From Piper betle (lineage: Eukaryota > Streptophyta > Magnoliopsida > Piperales > Piperaceae), in assembly GCA_033002965.1 (NCBI GenBank), contig JAURVB010013882.1, positions 255,501 through 319,500 of the forward strand: a stretch of DNA of 64,000 nt, given 5' to 3'. Shown here in pieces: positions 1 through 12,600 of this stretch. The position numbers and the translations under genes were made by a program. Each line of letters begins with the position of its first letter. Position 1 is the first letter of the stretch. The notes beneath the pieces were generated by a model that was given only the letters and a program-made list of their open reading frames with translations, was not told the origin of the DNA and did no database searches.

Positions 1-120
1 GTAATGCTCTTCTGATAGAAATCGCTTGTCCCTAACACAATATCGAACACCCGTTACCACCAATCCTCACGATATATATCCGAAGAACAGCAATCAAACA
101 ATAAAAAATCGAACTTTTAC

Positions 121-191
121 CAGTAGTGGGGATTCTTGTACTCCGAAGCCTTCGTCGGCATAACGTCGGAGGCGCCCCTGGCGTCGGCCAT
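121..191 (-). CDS. First coding exon of an unrecognised gene (runs off left edge)
   Basis: On the minus strand an ATG at 191-189 in good context (GCCGCC before it) opens 23 codons plus two bases and stops at a clean donor (CTG|gtaaaag). The peptide starts MADARGASDVMPTKASEYKN and continues with P-H-Y-W. GC content is high, as in the other 5' exons of this window. The rest of the gene lies left of base 1. I do not recognise the family; the short hydrophilic start followed by an aromatic motif would fit a small membrane or organellar protein, but that is a guess. The call rests on the Kozak-like start, open frame, GC content and donor only. Confidence 0.55.
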
Positions 192-1232
192 GGCGGCGAG
201 AAGGTGAAAGTGGGTCATGCTGTTTGGACAAGGACAATACTTGATCAGGTCGGATTCGATCGGCGGTTGGCAATCTGGTATTTGGGCTAGTCGTTACAAA
301 TGATTTGAGCTAAGGTTACGTAAATTGTACAAGATCTAAATTAAACTTATGAGCTTAAAAAAAATTCAAAGACAAAATTTTTAAAAGCATATTTAATATT
401 TAGTTGAATAAGATATTATATATTAATGAGTGTACATATAGATCTTTAATTTTGATCAATCATTTTTTTTTAAACAAAGGTCAGGTGCATCAATTTTATT
501 TAGGTCACGTTCTTACATGTAAAAGCCTAGATAAATATACACTCAAGTTGAATTAATAATTAACTAGTGAATTACATGGTCAATCAAAATAGTCATTACT
601 CTAGTTAAAAATCCTATAATTCCCTGGCCTTTTGCACAAACTCGAAAAAAATAAGGTTGTTATCTCGCTCATTAAGGGCTGATGCAATGCAAATGCTAGA
701 GTTCGGAGTTGCATAAAGGCTCACTTGTCACTAAAATATTATAATTAAATTAACTATTAAATATGAAATTTGAATAAAAAAATGACACAAGTTTAACTTC
801 TCATTGATAATTGCTTTGAAGTACAAAATTTTACAAATAAACTCTCAATTACAAAAATCTTCCATTCATTCCATTACAATATGAGGTTCATGGACTTCAA
901 ATCTAACACTTTACAATAAATACAATTTAATAAGTATGGTTAAAGGAGTATTTATCACTTGTAATACACGTAGTGTGTACCAACTCAATTTAAATACTCT
1001 TTTTAGTAAATATAAGACTTAGACTAATAAAGACAAAAATTATTTAATCAACTCGGGCTAGTTGAGTTAAAGTTAAATTGACTAACCAAGTCAGACAAGT
1101 GACTCAACTCAATAAGATGAAGTGAGTTTGTAACTCAACTAAGCCAAATGAATTGAGTTAAGTGGGCACATAGACTCAACCAGAATAGCAAGTGAGCTGA
1201 ACCGAGCCGAGCGAGTGTATGGACTCAACCAG
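192..1232. other. AT-rich intergenic DNA without a gene
   Basis: No coding region is visible. From about 1030 to 1232 the DNA holds degenerate repeated words built on gactcaac and cgagc. The last unit (gagtgtatggactcaacca) recurs at about 4243-4261 on the far side of the inverted-repeat element, so the element probably sits inside an older repeat. Confidence 0.6.
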
Positions 1233-1665
1233 TGTAAAACATGTGACCCAAGTCATGGTTTTATATTTAAAACTAGTTGGTTCGACCATTATTTTCAGTC
1301 GAGTCAATTTCAGAACATGCATATTGAGTCGAGGTTGGTCGTGTGTTATGAACCATGAGGGTCATGTGTACCCAAGTATATGATGATAATGTCAGTAAAA
1401 TAACAACATAATGAGTTATCAAAATATATGAGAGTATGCCCAAATTTTAATTATTTTAGTATTAGACCGTAGAATTATTTTTTGGCCGAATAATGCATTA
1501 GGACGCGTTATAGGGTAGTTTAGGTGGGTTAATAGCTATAGAGCATGTCCTTGTGATGTTGTGGCGTGTATTATATTTTATGGGATTTTCCCCTATTTTT
1601 TGAATTTTTTAAAGGATTTATTACGAGTTAGTTATTATTTTTGACACGAGTTGGACTCGAGTCAA
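1233..1665 (+). repeat. Left inverted arm of element 1
   Basis: Matches the reverse complement of 2882-3311 along its whole length with scattered mismatches and small indels. By eye about three quarters of positions agree, so the arms are old or recombining little. Confidence 0.75.
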
Positions 1666-2881
1666 GTTTTATTTACGATATCGCCAACGAACCATTTCTT
1701 CCCCCTCCCCCCGCGACATTTCTCCAAACCCTCGACGCTGCCCCTCTACTTGTTGCCGCAGCTGCAACTGCTGCCGATGCCACCCCTCCCCGCAGTCGTC
1801 GTGCAGCCCTGAGTGCCCCCGGCTGTTGCTCAGCTTCCACGACAAAAGGGAGTCGCGTCCTAGCATAGTGCTCTTGTCCCTGATTCCACCGCTGGCGACT
1901 GTCTCTGCCACCATCCAATTGCCGCCTCGACATCGTCGACCCTCCCATGACCTTCCCTACCAGAGTGAACCCATCACTGCCCATCCCGGCTGAATCTCGT
2001 CACCCACCACTGACCGCCCCTGTTTTGCCATTTTTCGACAAGCTGCCGCCACTGCCGACTATGTCGACGGCGTAGACGCGTCGGGCTCACCGAGCCGGTG
2101 CCAACGGTACACCCATACCACTGCTATCCCGCCAGTAGAAGCCGCTGGCGACACCGCTGAAAACACAGCCAGAAAGCAGCCAAAAAAACCACTAAAACCC
2201 GTCAGAAAACCACTAGAACCCTACCAAAAAACCAGATCAAACTTCAAGCACCGCCAAGTGCCAAATTCAATCTCTAAGAGGCGAGACGAAACCCTAGCCA
2301 TCGTCGATTGTGGACGACAAGAGGTATAATTACCTCCTATTTAATTATTTAAAATTGATGATTATTAGCCCAACATATTAGGATTGATTAATTATAGTGA
2401 TAAATGTCTGATTGTGAATGAATTGATGATATGCATGATTTGATTGATAATGAATGAATCTTAGTGATCTAATTAGGTAAATTAAATATGAACACACTAA
2501 TTGACTACAATGTAACTTAAAAAACATAATAAAATTGGTATGAATATGATGAGTTAAAAGTATTCCTGCACTGATGATTGTTGATTGTTGATAGATGATG
2601 ATTGCATTGTAAGTGTGATGTTTATGATGAGTTTGATGTATCATTCAGTTAGTGGGCATTAGCTTCTATATTTAACATGAAGGTATGGAGTAGGAGCTTG
2701 TCGAGCAGGTGCACAACCATGATTGGAGCTTCTACCAGGTCCATTTAGGAGTAGTCCTTACTTTACACTTTATTCTATTGTATGTTTGTTTTATTATTTA
2801 TAGGATGGGTTAAGTGACATTTTATTAGATCCTAATTAACCCGGGTCCACTAATCGATCGATTTTCCAAATTAATAAGTAC

Positions 2882-3311
2882 TGACTCGATTCTGACTCGA
2901 GTCAAAATAATAACTAGTTCGTAATAAATTCTAAAAAAATCTAGAAAAATATGAAAAAAATCCCATAAAATAAAACAAACACAATAACATCCAAATGGCA
3001 TGCTCTATAACTAATAACCCACCCGAATATAATCCAACGCGTCCTAATGTGTTATTTGGCGTAAAACTATTTCTACGATCAAACATATAAAAAGAAAAAA
3101 ATACTGCATACTTTCATATATTCTGATAACTCATTTCTCACCATCTTCTCGACGTTATCATCATATATTCAGGTACACCTGACTCTCATCGCTCATAACT
3201 CACAGCTGGCCTCGACTCAGCATGCGGTTCATGAATTGACTCGACTCGAACCAACGGTCGAACCGACTGGTTCAGTAACGTAAAACCCTGACTCGAGTCA
3301 CGGGTTTTACA
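2882..3311 (-). repeat. Right inverted arm of element 1
   Basis: Inverted partner of 1233-1665. Its outer end carries the palindromic word GACTCGAGTC twice (around 2891 and 3290), and its inner end carries the TTATTACGAAC block. Confidence 0.75.
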
Positions 3312-4407
3312 GGCATCAAAGCCAATTAGTTCGGGGACGCTATCGGGTCTGCAGCCTGGTGGCTCCTCAGTAAATGCCATTAGGAGTGTTCACGAGAAGT
3401 ATATAAAAGTTTTCTTCAAAATGAGAGTTTGCTCTCATTTGCCAATTTGTTATGTAGTTATATTTTAGACCAGTAACATTCATTACTGACGTTTTTCTTT
3501 ATATATATGTAGGTGAAGGTTGAATACTGGATATGCCTGACTTGGACGGAGGAGCAGTGGCCTACTTTGTGCACACACACACGTGCGCCAACTGAATGTT
3601 TGTTTTGACTGGTTTAACTATTTTGTTATGTTATTATGAAAAAAATGAAATACTTATGATGAAGAATTTGGTATATAGAAATGCATAATGATAACGGGAT
3701 TTGAAATATATATGCTAGTGTAAATATTGCGTGATAAAGGTGAAGATGAACAAATGAGTAAGTGGATCGAGATCCAAAAGCCTAGGATATTTTGATATGG
3801 CCAAATTAAATGTTTACGTGAAAAATATTGTGTAATGGATGTTGATGGTTTTATATATTTATACATGATGATTTGATAGGGTGGCCCCTAATTACACTTT
3901 TAGGGGAGGTTCGAACCATTTTATTTTCAAAATTTCTATCAATTTTATCGTAATTATTTTATTTTGTAAACTAGTTATTATGTCATTCACGTAGCAGCAT
4001 GATAGGATTCCGTGTATTCATTCATGCATAGCTAATAGTATCTTTTATCTTGAGACACCGAGAGTAGATCCACTTGGGACCATGTGACGAGTCTGGTTCG
4101 GTTCGCGAGCGAGCCGGATTCAGGGTGTCACAACTGGACTAGGCTAGCAAAGAGGTTGAACTGAGTCAAGCGAGCACATGGACTTGACTAGATTAGGACT
4201 AGACTAGGCTAGGTCAACAAGGGGGCTAAACCGAGCTGAGCAAGTGTATGGACTCAACCAAACTAGGCTCGCCTCTTGGCTGAATTAGCCTAAAAAATAC
4301 ACTGATGATTCGGTGAACATACTTCATTTGAGATTTCTCCCAAAGTTTACCAATTTTTGGCCTGACCTCTTGGAGAGTCTCTAGTGAGTGAAAAATGAGG
4401 ATGCAAG
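3312..4407. other. Intergenic DNA with repeated words, no gene
   Basis: No coding region is supported. 3470-3650 and 3880-4135 look like untranslated transposon sequence (a CA-rich run at 3572-3581, and gggtgtcaca ending near 4131). 4135-4280 carries degenerate cgagc/gactcaac units like those at 1030-1232. Confidence 0.5.
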
Positions 4408-4530
4408 ACTCTATTTATAAAGGACAAGATATGTGACTAATTACTAAGAATACCCTAGAATATTCTTTTATATTTAGCATTTCTATGTGTAAATCTGATT
4501 TTTGAAAAGATTTTCGGTTATTTTTGAGAT
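4408..4530 (+). repeat. Direct repeat, copy 1 (partner 6659-6780)
   Basis: Starts gactctatttataaaggac and contains agaatattcttttatattt. The same blocks occur in the same order and spacing at 6659-6780. The pair brackets about 2.1 kb and could be the remains of terminal repeats of an old element. Confidence 0.6.
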
Positions 4531-6658
4531 TTTATTTTGTTTTTATCTAAAATGTATCAAAAAATCTCAAATAAATCATGTTGGTTGTGTCCAATAACAA
4601 ATCTGCAAATAATGGGAGTTGGTTGTGTTCAATGGTAAATCTACTGAAGTGGAATTATCCAAAATTGCTCCACCTCGACCCATACTTCCAACTTTTTCAT
4701 TCAAGACTTCATTCTATCAAGTTTGACCAATATGAGTTATCTATCCAAAACTCCACACTATTCAAAATAACTGTCATGGGTCATCCTTTCATAAATCACA
4801 AATCAAAGATTTATTTGATTTCATTGATTATATTTTGTTTTGACATCATTTTTATGTTGAACCGTGATCATACATTTGCGCCCACGTTTTATATGCATTG
4901 ATTGTGAGTCAAGCATGTAAAACAGAAAAGTAATGACAGAAAGTTCAATCAAGTTATTGAAGTATAACCAAAAGATAATTAGATAATGATCAAGGCCAAC
5001 GGAAAAATAAGTTAGGAATGTGTGGTTGAAAATAACAACCATTATTAGGTACAAGCCCCCATTTTATTGAAAGATCAGATGACAATAATGTAAACTTACA
5101 CTTTTTTGCTAACTTAAGAAAAGCAAAAAATTCAGAACAATTTAAATATGTTAAACCCCTCCATGATCAAAATAAAGCATTGGACATAAAAGAATATTAG
5201 ATATTAAAAACTTTATTTTCATCGTCTATTAGAACTTCAAAGCCCCCATCATTTGTATGCCAAACCTTCTGAGAAGAAGTAGTTAGTGTTAAAATGGGCA
5301 CGCTGGTGCTTACTTTCGGCAAGGGTATAAAGAAATGATCGTATATGGAAGAGAATGACACAGAGGATGAAAATTTTGTCGCAATCAATAAATTTGATGA
5401 TAAAAAATGCTCTTCTTATTTATCTATACATAACTTGTTAGGATATGAGCAAGTGAGAGGACGTGAGCCATATTTGACGTTGAATAGATCATTGAATATC
5501 TCAAAACTCTCATTATCATTATTGACAAGACAAAGAATTTGATTCGATATCATTGACAAGAGAATGATAGGAATTAGGTGAACCCTTATGAAGCTTGGTG
5601 ATTGGGGAAAATTGAGGTACAAACAAATGTATTTTCAATGCATGTTCAAGCTAAATGGATAACTTGTAAGCCTATAGACAACAAGTTTTTCCACAAATAA
5701 TTATGATGATTGTGCTGGTTTGGGTGGAGGCCTACAAGAGTGTATTTCAAAATGAATTGGTGACGAACTACAAGAAGTTGAAGTCATTGAGTTGAGACGT
5801 AACAAAGAGCTAGTAGAAGAATTTATGTCATGATGATTTATAGACAAAGATATCATTGTTGCCATCAAACATTTCTCTTGAAGTAGAATAATATTTTGTG
5901 CAGAAAAATTAATGTCAGTATCATTTATTGATGCAAGTCTAGAAATTATCATCAGGTTTGTTTCCTGAGGTGCAATTAATAAAGCAAGTGGTGGAGTTGA
6001 AAGCCTTTGTTTAGCTTTCATATGCTCGTTGGCAACCATTAGATTTGTTTTCCAGGGCATTGTTTCAAAAGAGGGTAGAGAAAGCATTTGTTTAACTTCC
6101 TCATGTTGATCCCCTTGTTTAGGGCTTTTTGTTTTGGTTAATTGGTAATCTTTTGCACTTTGCTTTTACAGTTTGAGGGCAAAAGTATAAATTATTTTGC
6201 TTGAATAATTGAGAAATTGTGCAATCTCTTGAAGTTTATTGCAACGCTTGCATTGCTCAACAAATGTATTCTCATAAAAGTTCTTTTTTTTGTTGTCTCA
6301 CAATGGGTTAAAACTTTTTCGTATATTTTTCATTTTGACAAATTAAAGTTATGATGGGTTCGTCACTGTCAAGGAGATCAACATAATAGTAAAAGCCTTG
6401 CAATGTTGAAAAAAGGTTGAAGGATTTTGCTTCGAGTAATCTTTGGAGAAATTTAATAGCCATGTAGCCATAGTTTTAGCAATTGGACCCGTAATTAAAA
6501 AATATTAATAGTTTCAACGACACTGCAACCTTTTAAGTAGTTCCATTGGAGTTGCCAGATGTTTGCACAAAATTGTTATTCCATTGGAGTTGCCAGATGT
6601 TTGCACAAAATTGTTGCACACACCTAACCTTTTGCACAAACTCGAAAAATAAAAATGG
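4531..6658. other. Decayed accessory DNA between two direct repeats
   Basis: Several short open stretches occur on both strands, the longest on the minus strand at 5701-6087 (128 codons), but none shows a recognisable domain, splice pattern or codon bias. I treat the segment as the degraded interior of an old element. A 38 bp tandem duplication lies at 6541-6616. Confidence 0.45.
6541..6616 (+). repeat. 38 bp tandem duplication
   Basis: Two adjacent near-perfect copies beginning ttccattggagttgccagat, at 6541-6578 and 6579-6616. Near identity implies a recent slippage or template-switch event. Confidence 0.9.
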
Positions 6659-6780
6659 GAGACTATTTATAGAAGACAAGAGGTGTAACTAATTGCTTTG
6701 AATGCCCAAGAATATTCTTTTATATTTGACATCTTTATGTGCAAATTCGACTTTTGAGAAGATTATTTGTTATCTTTGAA
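6659..6780 (+). repeat. Direct repeat, copy 2 (partner 4408-4530)
   Basis: Starts gagactatttatagaagac and contains agaatattcttttatattt. It is diverged from copy 1 by many substitutions but keeps order and spacing. Confidence 0.6.
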
Positions 6781-6786
6781 ACAACT

Positions 6787-7330
6787 TACAGTTCTATCAC
6801 GAAGGACCTTGTGAACTTGTACCATATCTTCTTCTTCATCTCCCGAAGGCGGGTAGATATCGTCATCGTCATTGAACATTTGCAAAGATAATTGCCTTAG
6901 TTCTTTTATTCTCTTCTTGGTCCCCCCCTAGGAGGAGTTTCATTGGCCATGCTGTCGTCTGAATGATCCAAATCCAATAACTCACGGTCCTCTTAATCGA
7001 CAAGAGAAGCAGAGTCATCTCTATTGTTCTGGGCACGAAGTCTCTGACATAAACTCTCGGTTGCTGCTGCGTCCTGCTGCTGAAGCCATGTCCGCTGAAG
7101 CTTATTCCTCCTTTCATTATCTACTGCTGTCTCTTCATAAGTTGGTGCAATCAGATCCTCAATTTCTGCATAAATTTCTTCACCCTCTTCCTCACTGTCT
7201 GTTGATCCCAGGGGTTCATTGTCACTGTCGTTTTGTTCCTCAGCTTCATCATCAACAAAAGCTTTTGCGGGTCGTCAACACCATCCGGGTCAGGATCAAT
7301 GTTCTCCTAGACATTATCTTCTTCAGATGA
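6787..7330 (-). pseudogene. Claspin-like (replication checkpoint mediator) fragment
   Basis: Read on the minus strand the segment encodes a very acidic stretch: A-F-V-D-D-E-A-E-E, then an S-D-S-E-E-E-G-E-E-type run, then NERRNKLQRTWLQQQDAA, an acidic patch, REIKELRQLSLQMFNDDDD and SGDEEEDM. The order acidic block, NERRN-x-L-x-x-x-W-L-x-Q-Q-D, then R-x(n)-Q-M-F-x-D-x-D-D-x-x-x-S matches my recollection of plant claspin-like proteins, which relay replication stress at the fork in the nucleus. Claspins are large; only a middle part is here. It has an in-frame TAA (about 6994-6996) and a frame break near a CCC run (about 7268-7271). The first marks it as dead; the second could be the indel problem seen elsewhere in the window. 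The family call is from memory and moderate. Confidence 0.4.
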
Positions 7331-9009
7331 ACTGTGGAGACAAAGGCATAAAAAATTCATTTTCTATGGTTTTTAGAACTCATCAGAAAAACAATCAAGG
7401 AGTAAAATGTATGACAAGTATAATACAGTGTACAGTATGAACAATAAACCGTATACCATCAAATGAAATTATAACTGGCGATCTTTGATTCCTCTTTCAT
7501 TCAAATCTTCTATATTAACTTTGAAGCCTAGTAATTTCAACTTTTTTTCTGAACATGTATATAGCTTAGCTTAGATAGACGTATCTCTTTTAAAGAAGGA
7601 AGATGATAAAACAATAACACTGGCCTACCTATGAATCCCACATAACTCAGTGTATGTATCTATGCGATTTGCAAAGAACTATAGACAAATGAAGAGGCGA
7701 CTAAAAGACACCATACTTGCTCTTCTTCTAGAGGGGACTCAAAATTTAAATTCGTTGCAAGAACAACGGCACAAAATTCTCGGTGTCCTCAGGTGAGTAA
7801 GAGTCATCTTAAGGCTGCTTATCTTCGGAGTCGCTATTCTCTGATTGATTTACCTGCAAAAATGAGTGAAAATTAACCTCTCTGAGAACTTTAACTTCAT
7901 ATAGATTCATGCTAAGTGTAGGCAAATTTAACAGGTAATCCGATGTCAACCTCTTTGTCCTCGGATCCACCTTGAGACTCATCTTTACGTTTATTAGCAA
8001 TATTAGCAATTGTCTGAAGAAACATTCACAGTTTTAATTTCCTCTTTAAACTGACATACCATGTGTTTATAACTTGAAGATAAAAGATGATATCAAACAA
8101 ATAGCCAGCCGTTAATGATCAACAGATTCACAAATGACACTTACGCAATCGAATCAAAAGCAGGTTCAAATTATCCACACATCGAGCACATTTATCTATT
8201 TTTTGGTTGAATGAACTTTCCATGTCTTTAACCAATGTACCCGCTGAATTGAACCTAACCAGTGTACCAACAATTTGATCAGCCTTAGAAATGAATATAT
8301 ATATATATAGAGCGAGAGAGAGAGAGAGAGAGAGAGGCAACAAAGAAGGAATCATCCTTACATTAGAAGACTAACCAAGTGGAAATCTCCAATTTTCAGC
8401 GCCTTATCTTCTCGAGGGCCGAAGAAATGGGCTTATGAACAAGTGGAACAGGTTCAAGCGATACATGTCTGGTCTCTAATGGCCAAAACAAATCAGAATT
8501 ATACGACTGATCACTAACTAATCTGATTCATTGCCCGAAGAATGTAAACCAATGACCGTAAAAGGACTATGACAACTTAATCGCATTATTTTTGGATAAG
8601 ACAACCAAGCAATTGCAGCAGCACAAGGACGAATTTTTCTTACAGTTTGAACAAAAACTACTTTTCCAGTCGAATAATGTCATTTTCTTTTTCAGCTGGG
8701 CGTTTTCCTCTAAGCAATCTTTGAATCCATGGGGAGAGATTTTCCTCAAACTTGTCGACTCAACAGATCTAGCAAGAGCTTGTACAGACAATTAAACTAG
8801 AATGTTGGGAATGATGGATTCTTCAGTCCACGTTTTTTTCTCCAAACCAAACAGCAGTTTTTTCTTAGGTGTTGGCAAAACCCGACCGGATCAAACTCTA
8901 ACGGTAGAATTCCTTTGGACGGTTAATAATAGGGTTTGATACGAGAGTAAGGACTACCCGATTATAAATAGTCAGATTTGATAATTAAATAAACGGTTGT
9001 AACCAATAA
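7331..9009 (-). other. Exon-like minus-strand pieces, no gene assembled
   Basis: Minus-strand stretches with coding-like character occur at about 7830-8010 (D-E-S-Q-G-G-S-E-D-K and S-E-N-S-D-S-E-D-K), 8140-8290 (K-A-D-Q-I-V-G-T-L then D-M-E-S-S-F-N-Q-K-I) and 8600-8791 (Q-A-L-A-R-S-V-E-S-T, E-E-N-A-Q-L-K-K-K). They could be upstream exons of the claspin-like fragment or of another broken gene. I could not join them with consistent phase. Confidence 0.3.
8314..8337. repeat. GA dinucleotide microsatellite
   Basis: About twelve uninterrupted GA units, directly preceded by an AT run (8295-8308). Confidence 0.95.
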
Positions 9010-9660
9010 CGGATACCTCATACGAATTATATATATAACAAGTGTACCAACTGGATTCAAGTAATAAAATATTGAGTTAAGTATGGTTCCCACAAAGAAA
9101 ATTAATTGATTCAACTAAAATTTATAGACTAAATTATCTAAAACAATAGATAACAAGTTTTTAGAATTTTTATCTAAGTTATAATCTAACATAAAATAAA
9201 GATAAAAATAGAGAATCTAATTTAAGAAACGGAGTTTTCTCAATATATAAATATTATGCTAGAAACTCAATTTTAATTGAACCAATCACTTACAAAATAA
9301 TTTTAATAGACGAACAATAATTATTCTTTTCATGGGACGATGAAATTCTTAATATTTAATTATTTATGTTATGAGTCTAATTAACTATCTTAGAAACAAA
9401 TTAACTTCAATTATCCATGTTTCGAGTCTAATATTCGTTAACTTCATTCCAAGATAAATTAAGCTTCGTGAATTCGTTACAGTAAATTCTCATATTCAAA
9501 GTAAAGATTAGAATAATTACCTTCAGTTTAAATCATATTTTATAGACCAACATACAGAGTTAAATCGGCTTATTATTTAATTAATCGTTCATTACAACTT
9601 CTCTCTTCAAAACTTCATCGTATTACAACGACTAATTAAATAAGTGAAAAATATTAAGAA
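9010..9660. repeat. Retrotransposon-like untranslated sequence
   Basis: The block contains caagtgtacc, aagtaataaaat and ggttcccaca in the order often found in plant repeats at the edges of LTR elements. No LTR pair or coding domain is visible. The assignment is a recollection of a common repeat type, not a match. Confidence 0.3.
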
Positions 9661-12600
9661 AAATAAAAGACAATCTCGATGACTAGCAATATTATCCTCC
9701 CGACGCCGCAACAGCAAATAGCAACTCCTCATGGCTACATTCAAGTCACGATCAGCAATGCTTCACACAGAAGCTCTTCCTCTCGTCGGCAAAGTACTGG
9801 ATGGCAAAATATGGCTATGCAACAAGTTGGTGGTGGAGACTCAAAAGACAAACGTCAACAGTATAATTTGGCCTTACGGCAACAACCAGCAAGCTCACAG
9901 CTTTGGCAGGGCATATGAGCAATTGTCTTGATCTTGGTGGCCTCCAGCAAACTTCAACTCTCTACTCTTGATTTCAGCAACAATCCAGAGTGAGACAAAC
10001 TTTACCAGCAATATGTCGAAACTCCAAAAGGATCACTTCTTCATGGGCGAAGCTCCAGGGCAATTGCAAAGCTCTGCAACTTGGTGTGGGACGGCTCTAG
10101 AACTTCTTTCCATGCAGTGTAGCAGCAGCGGGTTGGCTTGATCTCGTGAGTAGAGCCAAGGGGGTGCGATGTATTTTTTAGATGAACATCTGCCTTTAAA
10201 TATTTTTAAATATATTTTTTGTGTTTTATATAATGAATGATATTTTATTTTTTAAAATATTCATAATAAAAATATATTGGATAAATAAATGTTTTAATTT
10301 TTGATAAAATGTGACAATTTCATATTAAGATTTTGAACATCTAAAAATATGTAATTTTTATTTTATTTTTTATTTTTGATGGCCTAAAATTTAATATGTT
10401 TTAATTGTCCAAAATTCAATAAAAAATAGGTTTTACTTTTTAGCTCATAAATAATATGGTTTTATATTCTATTTAATATTTATCATTTAACTTTTTATTT
10501 TTATATATAAAGTTAGTAAAAATTATAAATTTTATCTGTTATAAATTTTAGTATTAGTAAAAATAAATCTCAGTTATTTTTATCATTATTTAAAAAATGA
10601 TAGAATTTAGTCATAATTAATATAAAAATTTTGAAAATGGGTATTTCTAATATAATTTTGTAAACTTAACTATTTTTGAAAGAAAACTTTGAAATGTGAT
10701 TATTTATGATATTTTTTCTAAACTAAATTACTCTATAAAATATATAATAAAAATCAATAAATCAAAAGTATATGAACAATCCATCAAAAAACACAATAAA
10801 AGCACATAAAAATTTAAAAAAAAAACTTTTTTGACGAGAGAAAAAAAAATCTATCCCTAATTCGTGCTTAGGTCTCCCCAAAAATAAAGAACCGGGCCTA
10901 CACCCATTAATAAAATAACCCCTAAAAATCACGACCTCCACTTTTCTGTACTGTTTCCCAATTCAAGTCCCTGTGTTAAGAAACTAACAAATCCAAATTC
11001 TGCCGGTTTCCAGCTCCTGTCTACTTCTTCAGATTTACCAATATCGGTCTTTTTCATCATAATTGACGAATTAGGGTTTTCTCCAAATAAATTGATCTTT
11101 CCATATTACTCACTTTCTTCTCTATTTTTTCGCTCCAATTTTCTACAAATATGCAAGACAAATAAAAATTAAATGAATGCTCTAATATAATGATTAAACT
11201 TACTAATTTGTAAAGAAAGACTAAAATCACTAATACGAATAAAAAATACTAAAAACGAAATAAAAAGCTAAAAAATTCAAGAGCTGAATACAATCAAGCA
11301 CATAATAATGAGTTAGAATATATATATATACAACAGCTATTAATACATAATTATTATATTATAATTTTAATTATGAAAGTTAATACTTGATTAAATTTTA
11401 AAAATAATATTATTAATAAAAATATTAAATATTCTATTTATTTTTTAAAAAAATATTTTTATTTTGGGTTTATTTGATTGTCCTAAAATTGAAGGAAATA
11501 AATGTAAAATTTATAGATTACAATTTTTTTGTATTTGGATATTTTAAAATTTTAGTAAAAACAAATTAATTTTAATCAAAGTAAGTTTATGTAAATATTT
11601 TATAAAAATTTATGTAAATATTTTATAAAGTAATATTTTTTTATAAAAAATAAAATAAATTGAAGGAAATTTTGGGAGGCACGTACAGGCACATTGGAAA
11701 AAATATTTTATTGTTATTTTATTTTTATTTCATCCAAACATGTAAAAGAAATTTTTAAAATTTTTATGTCATTTTATCTCATGAAATTTTCATTTCATTT
11801 GATTTTTTTCATTTACCCTATTTTAAAGCAAAACAAATAGACCATTTAACTTAATTTAAATTTTTTTTACAGGTATATAGTTTGAATTGTTAAATAGGTA
11901 TCTGTTTAATAAATGATCAGGTTTAGTTTTGCTTTAATTATATTTAATTTTTCCTTAATGATAAATAATTAGGTTTAATTCATTAATTTAACTTAAATTG
12001 TGGGTTTCATTTACGTTAAACTCAACCGACAGACACCTTGCTGACAGGCCGTCTAGTCCTTGTTGGGACAGACAAATTTTAAATGAATTGTTGCCGACGC
12101 GTCCCTAACAACGTCCTTTGTTGTAAAAGTCAAATGACATTAATATTTTAACATGGTTGTAAAAGATTAAAATTCTCAAGAGGATGCATATAAAAAAAAA
12201 AAGAACCTCCTATGCCAAATGTTCCTCATAATCCACCCCTACAAAGTCGTCTGAAAATTTCCCTTCCCCTTCTGGTTAGTCTGCAAGATAATTTTTTAAA
12301 AAACAACAATGTACTTAGTAGTTCTATATGCTCCTGTAAACAAATTCAAGTCTTAAAAATAGGTAACTTTGGGGCTTCGAACTTGCAAACATCCATCTAA
12401 GAGTTCAATTATTTTCCTTTCCTATGTAAGGTCGGTAAAATTAAGCATACCCAGAAACTTGCCATTGCTGAATTGAAAGATAAAAACCCAACGTAAACAA
12501 CCGATTGAGGAATGAAACTACATTAAGGGACAACAGCAATGGGAAAGTTACCTATAACATCATTAAATCAAGAAAAATATACAGTTGTAAAAATTGGAAT

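Larger units (their letters stand above)
1233..3311. mobile_element. Inverted-repeat element 1, 2.1 kb, non-autonomous
   Basis: Two ~430 bp arms in inverted orientation (1233-1665 and 2882-3311) enclose about 1.2 kb. The outer ends read TGTAAAAC on each arm, followed by GACTCGAGTCA-type words. Shared inner blocks include AGGACGCGTT, TATAGAGCATG, TTTTATGGGATTTT and TTAGTTATTATTTT next to GACTCGAG. The interior starts C-rich (1690-2330), has a GT-like boundary after gacgacaag near 2320, and becomes AT-rich. No transposase frame is visible. Long terminal inverted repeats fit Mutator-type non-autonomous elements, but I see no matching 9 bp target duplication, so the superfamily is open. Elements at 13289-14165 and 43898-44550 share the same inner block. 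Confidence 0.7.

Noticed and set aside
1641..1984. Short GC-rich open frames near 1.7-2.0 kb
   Set aside because: They lie in the interior of inverted-repeat element 1, overlap on both strands and show no domain.
6531..6620. A CRISPR-like array from the repeated 38 bp unit
   Set aside because: Only two adjacent copies without spacers, in a plant nuclear context; a simple tandem duplication.
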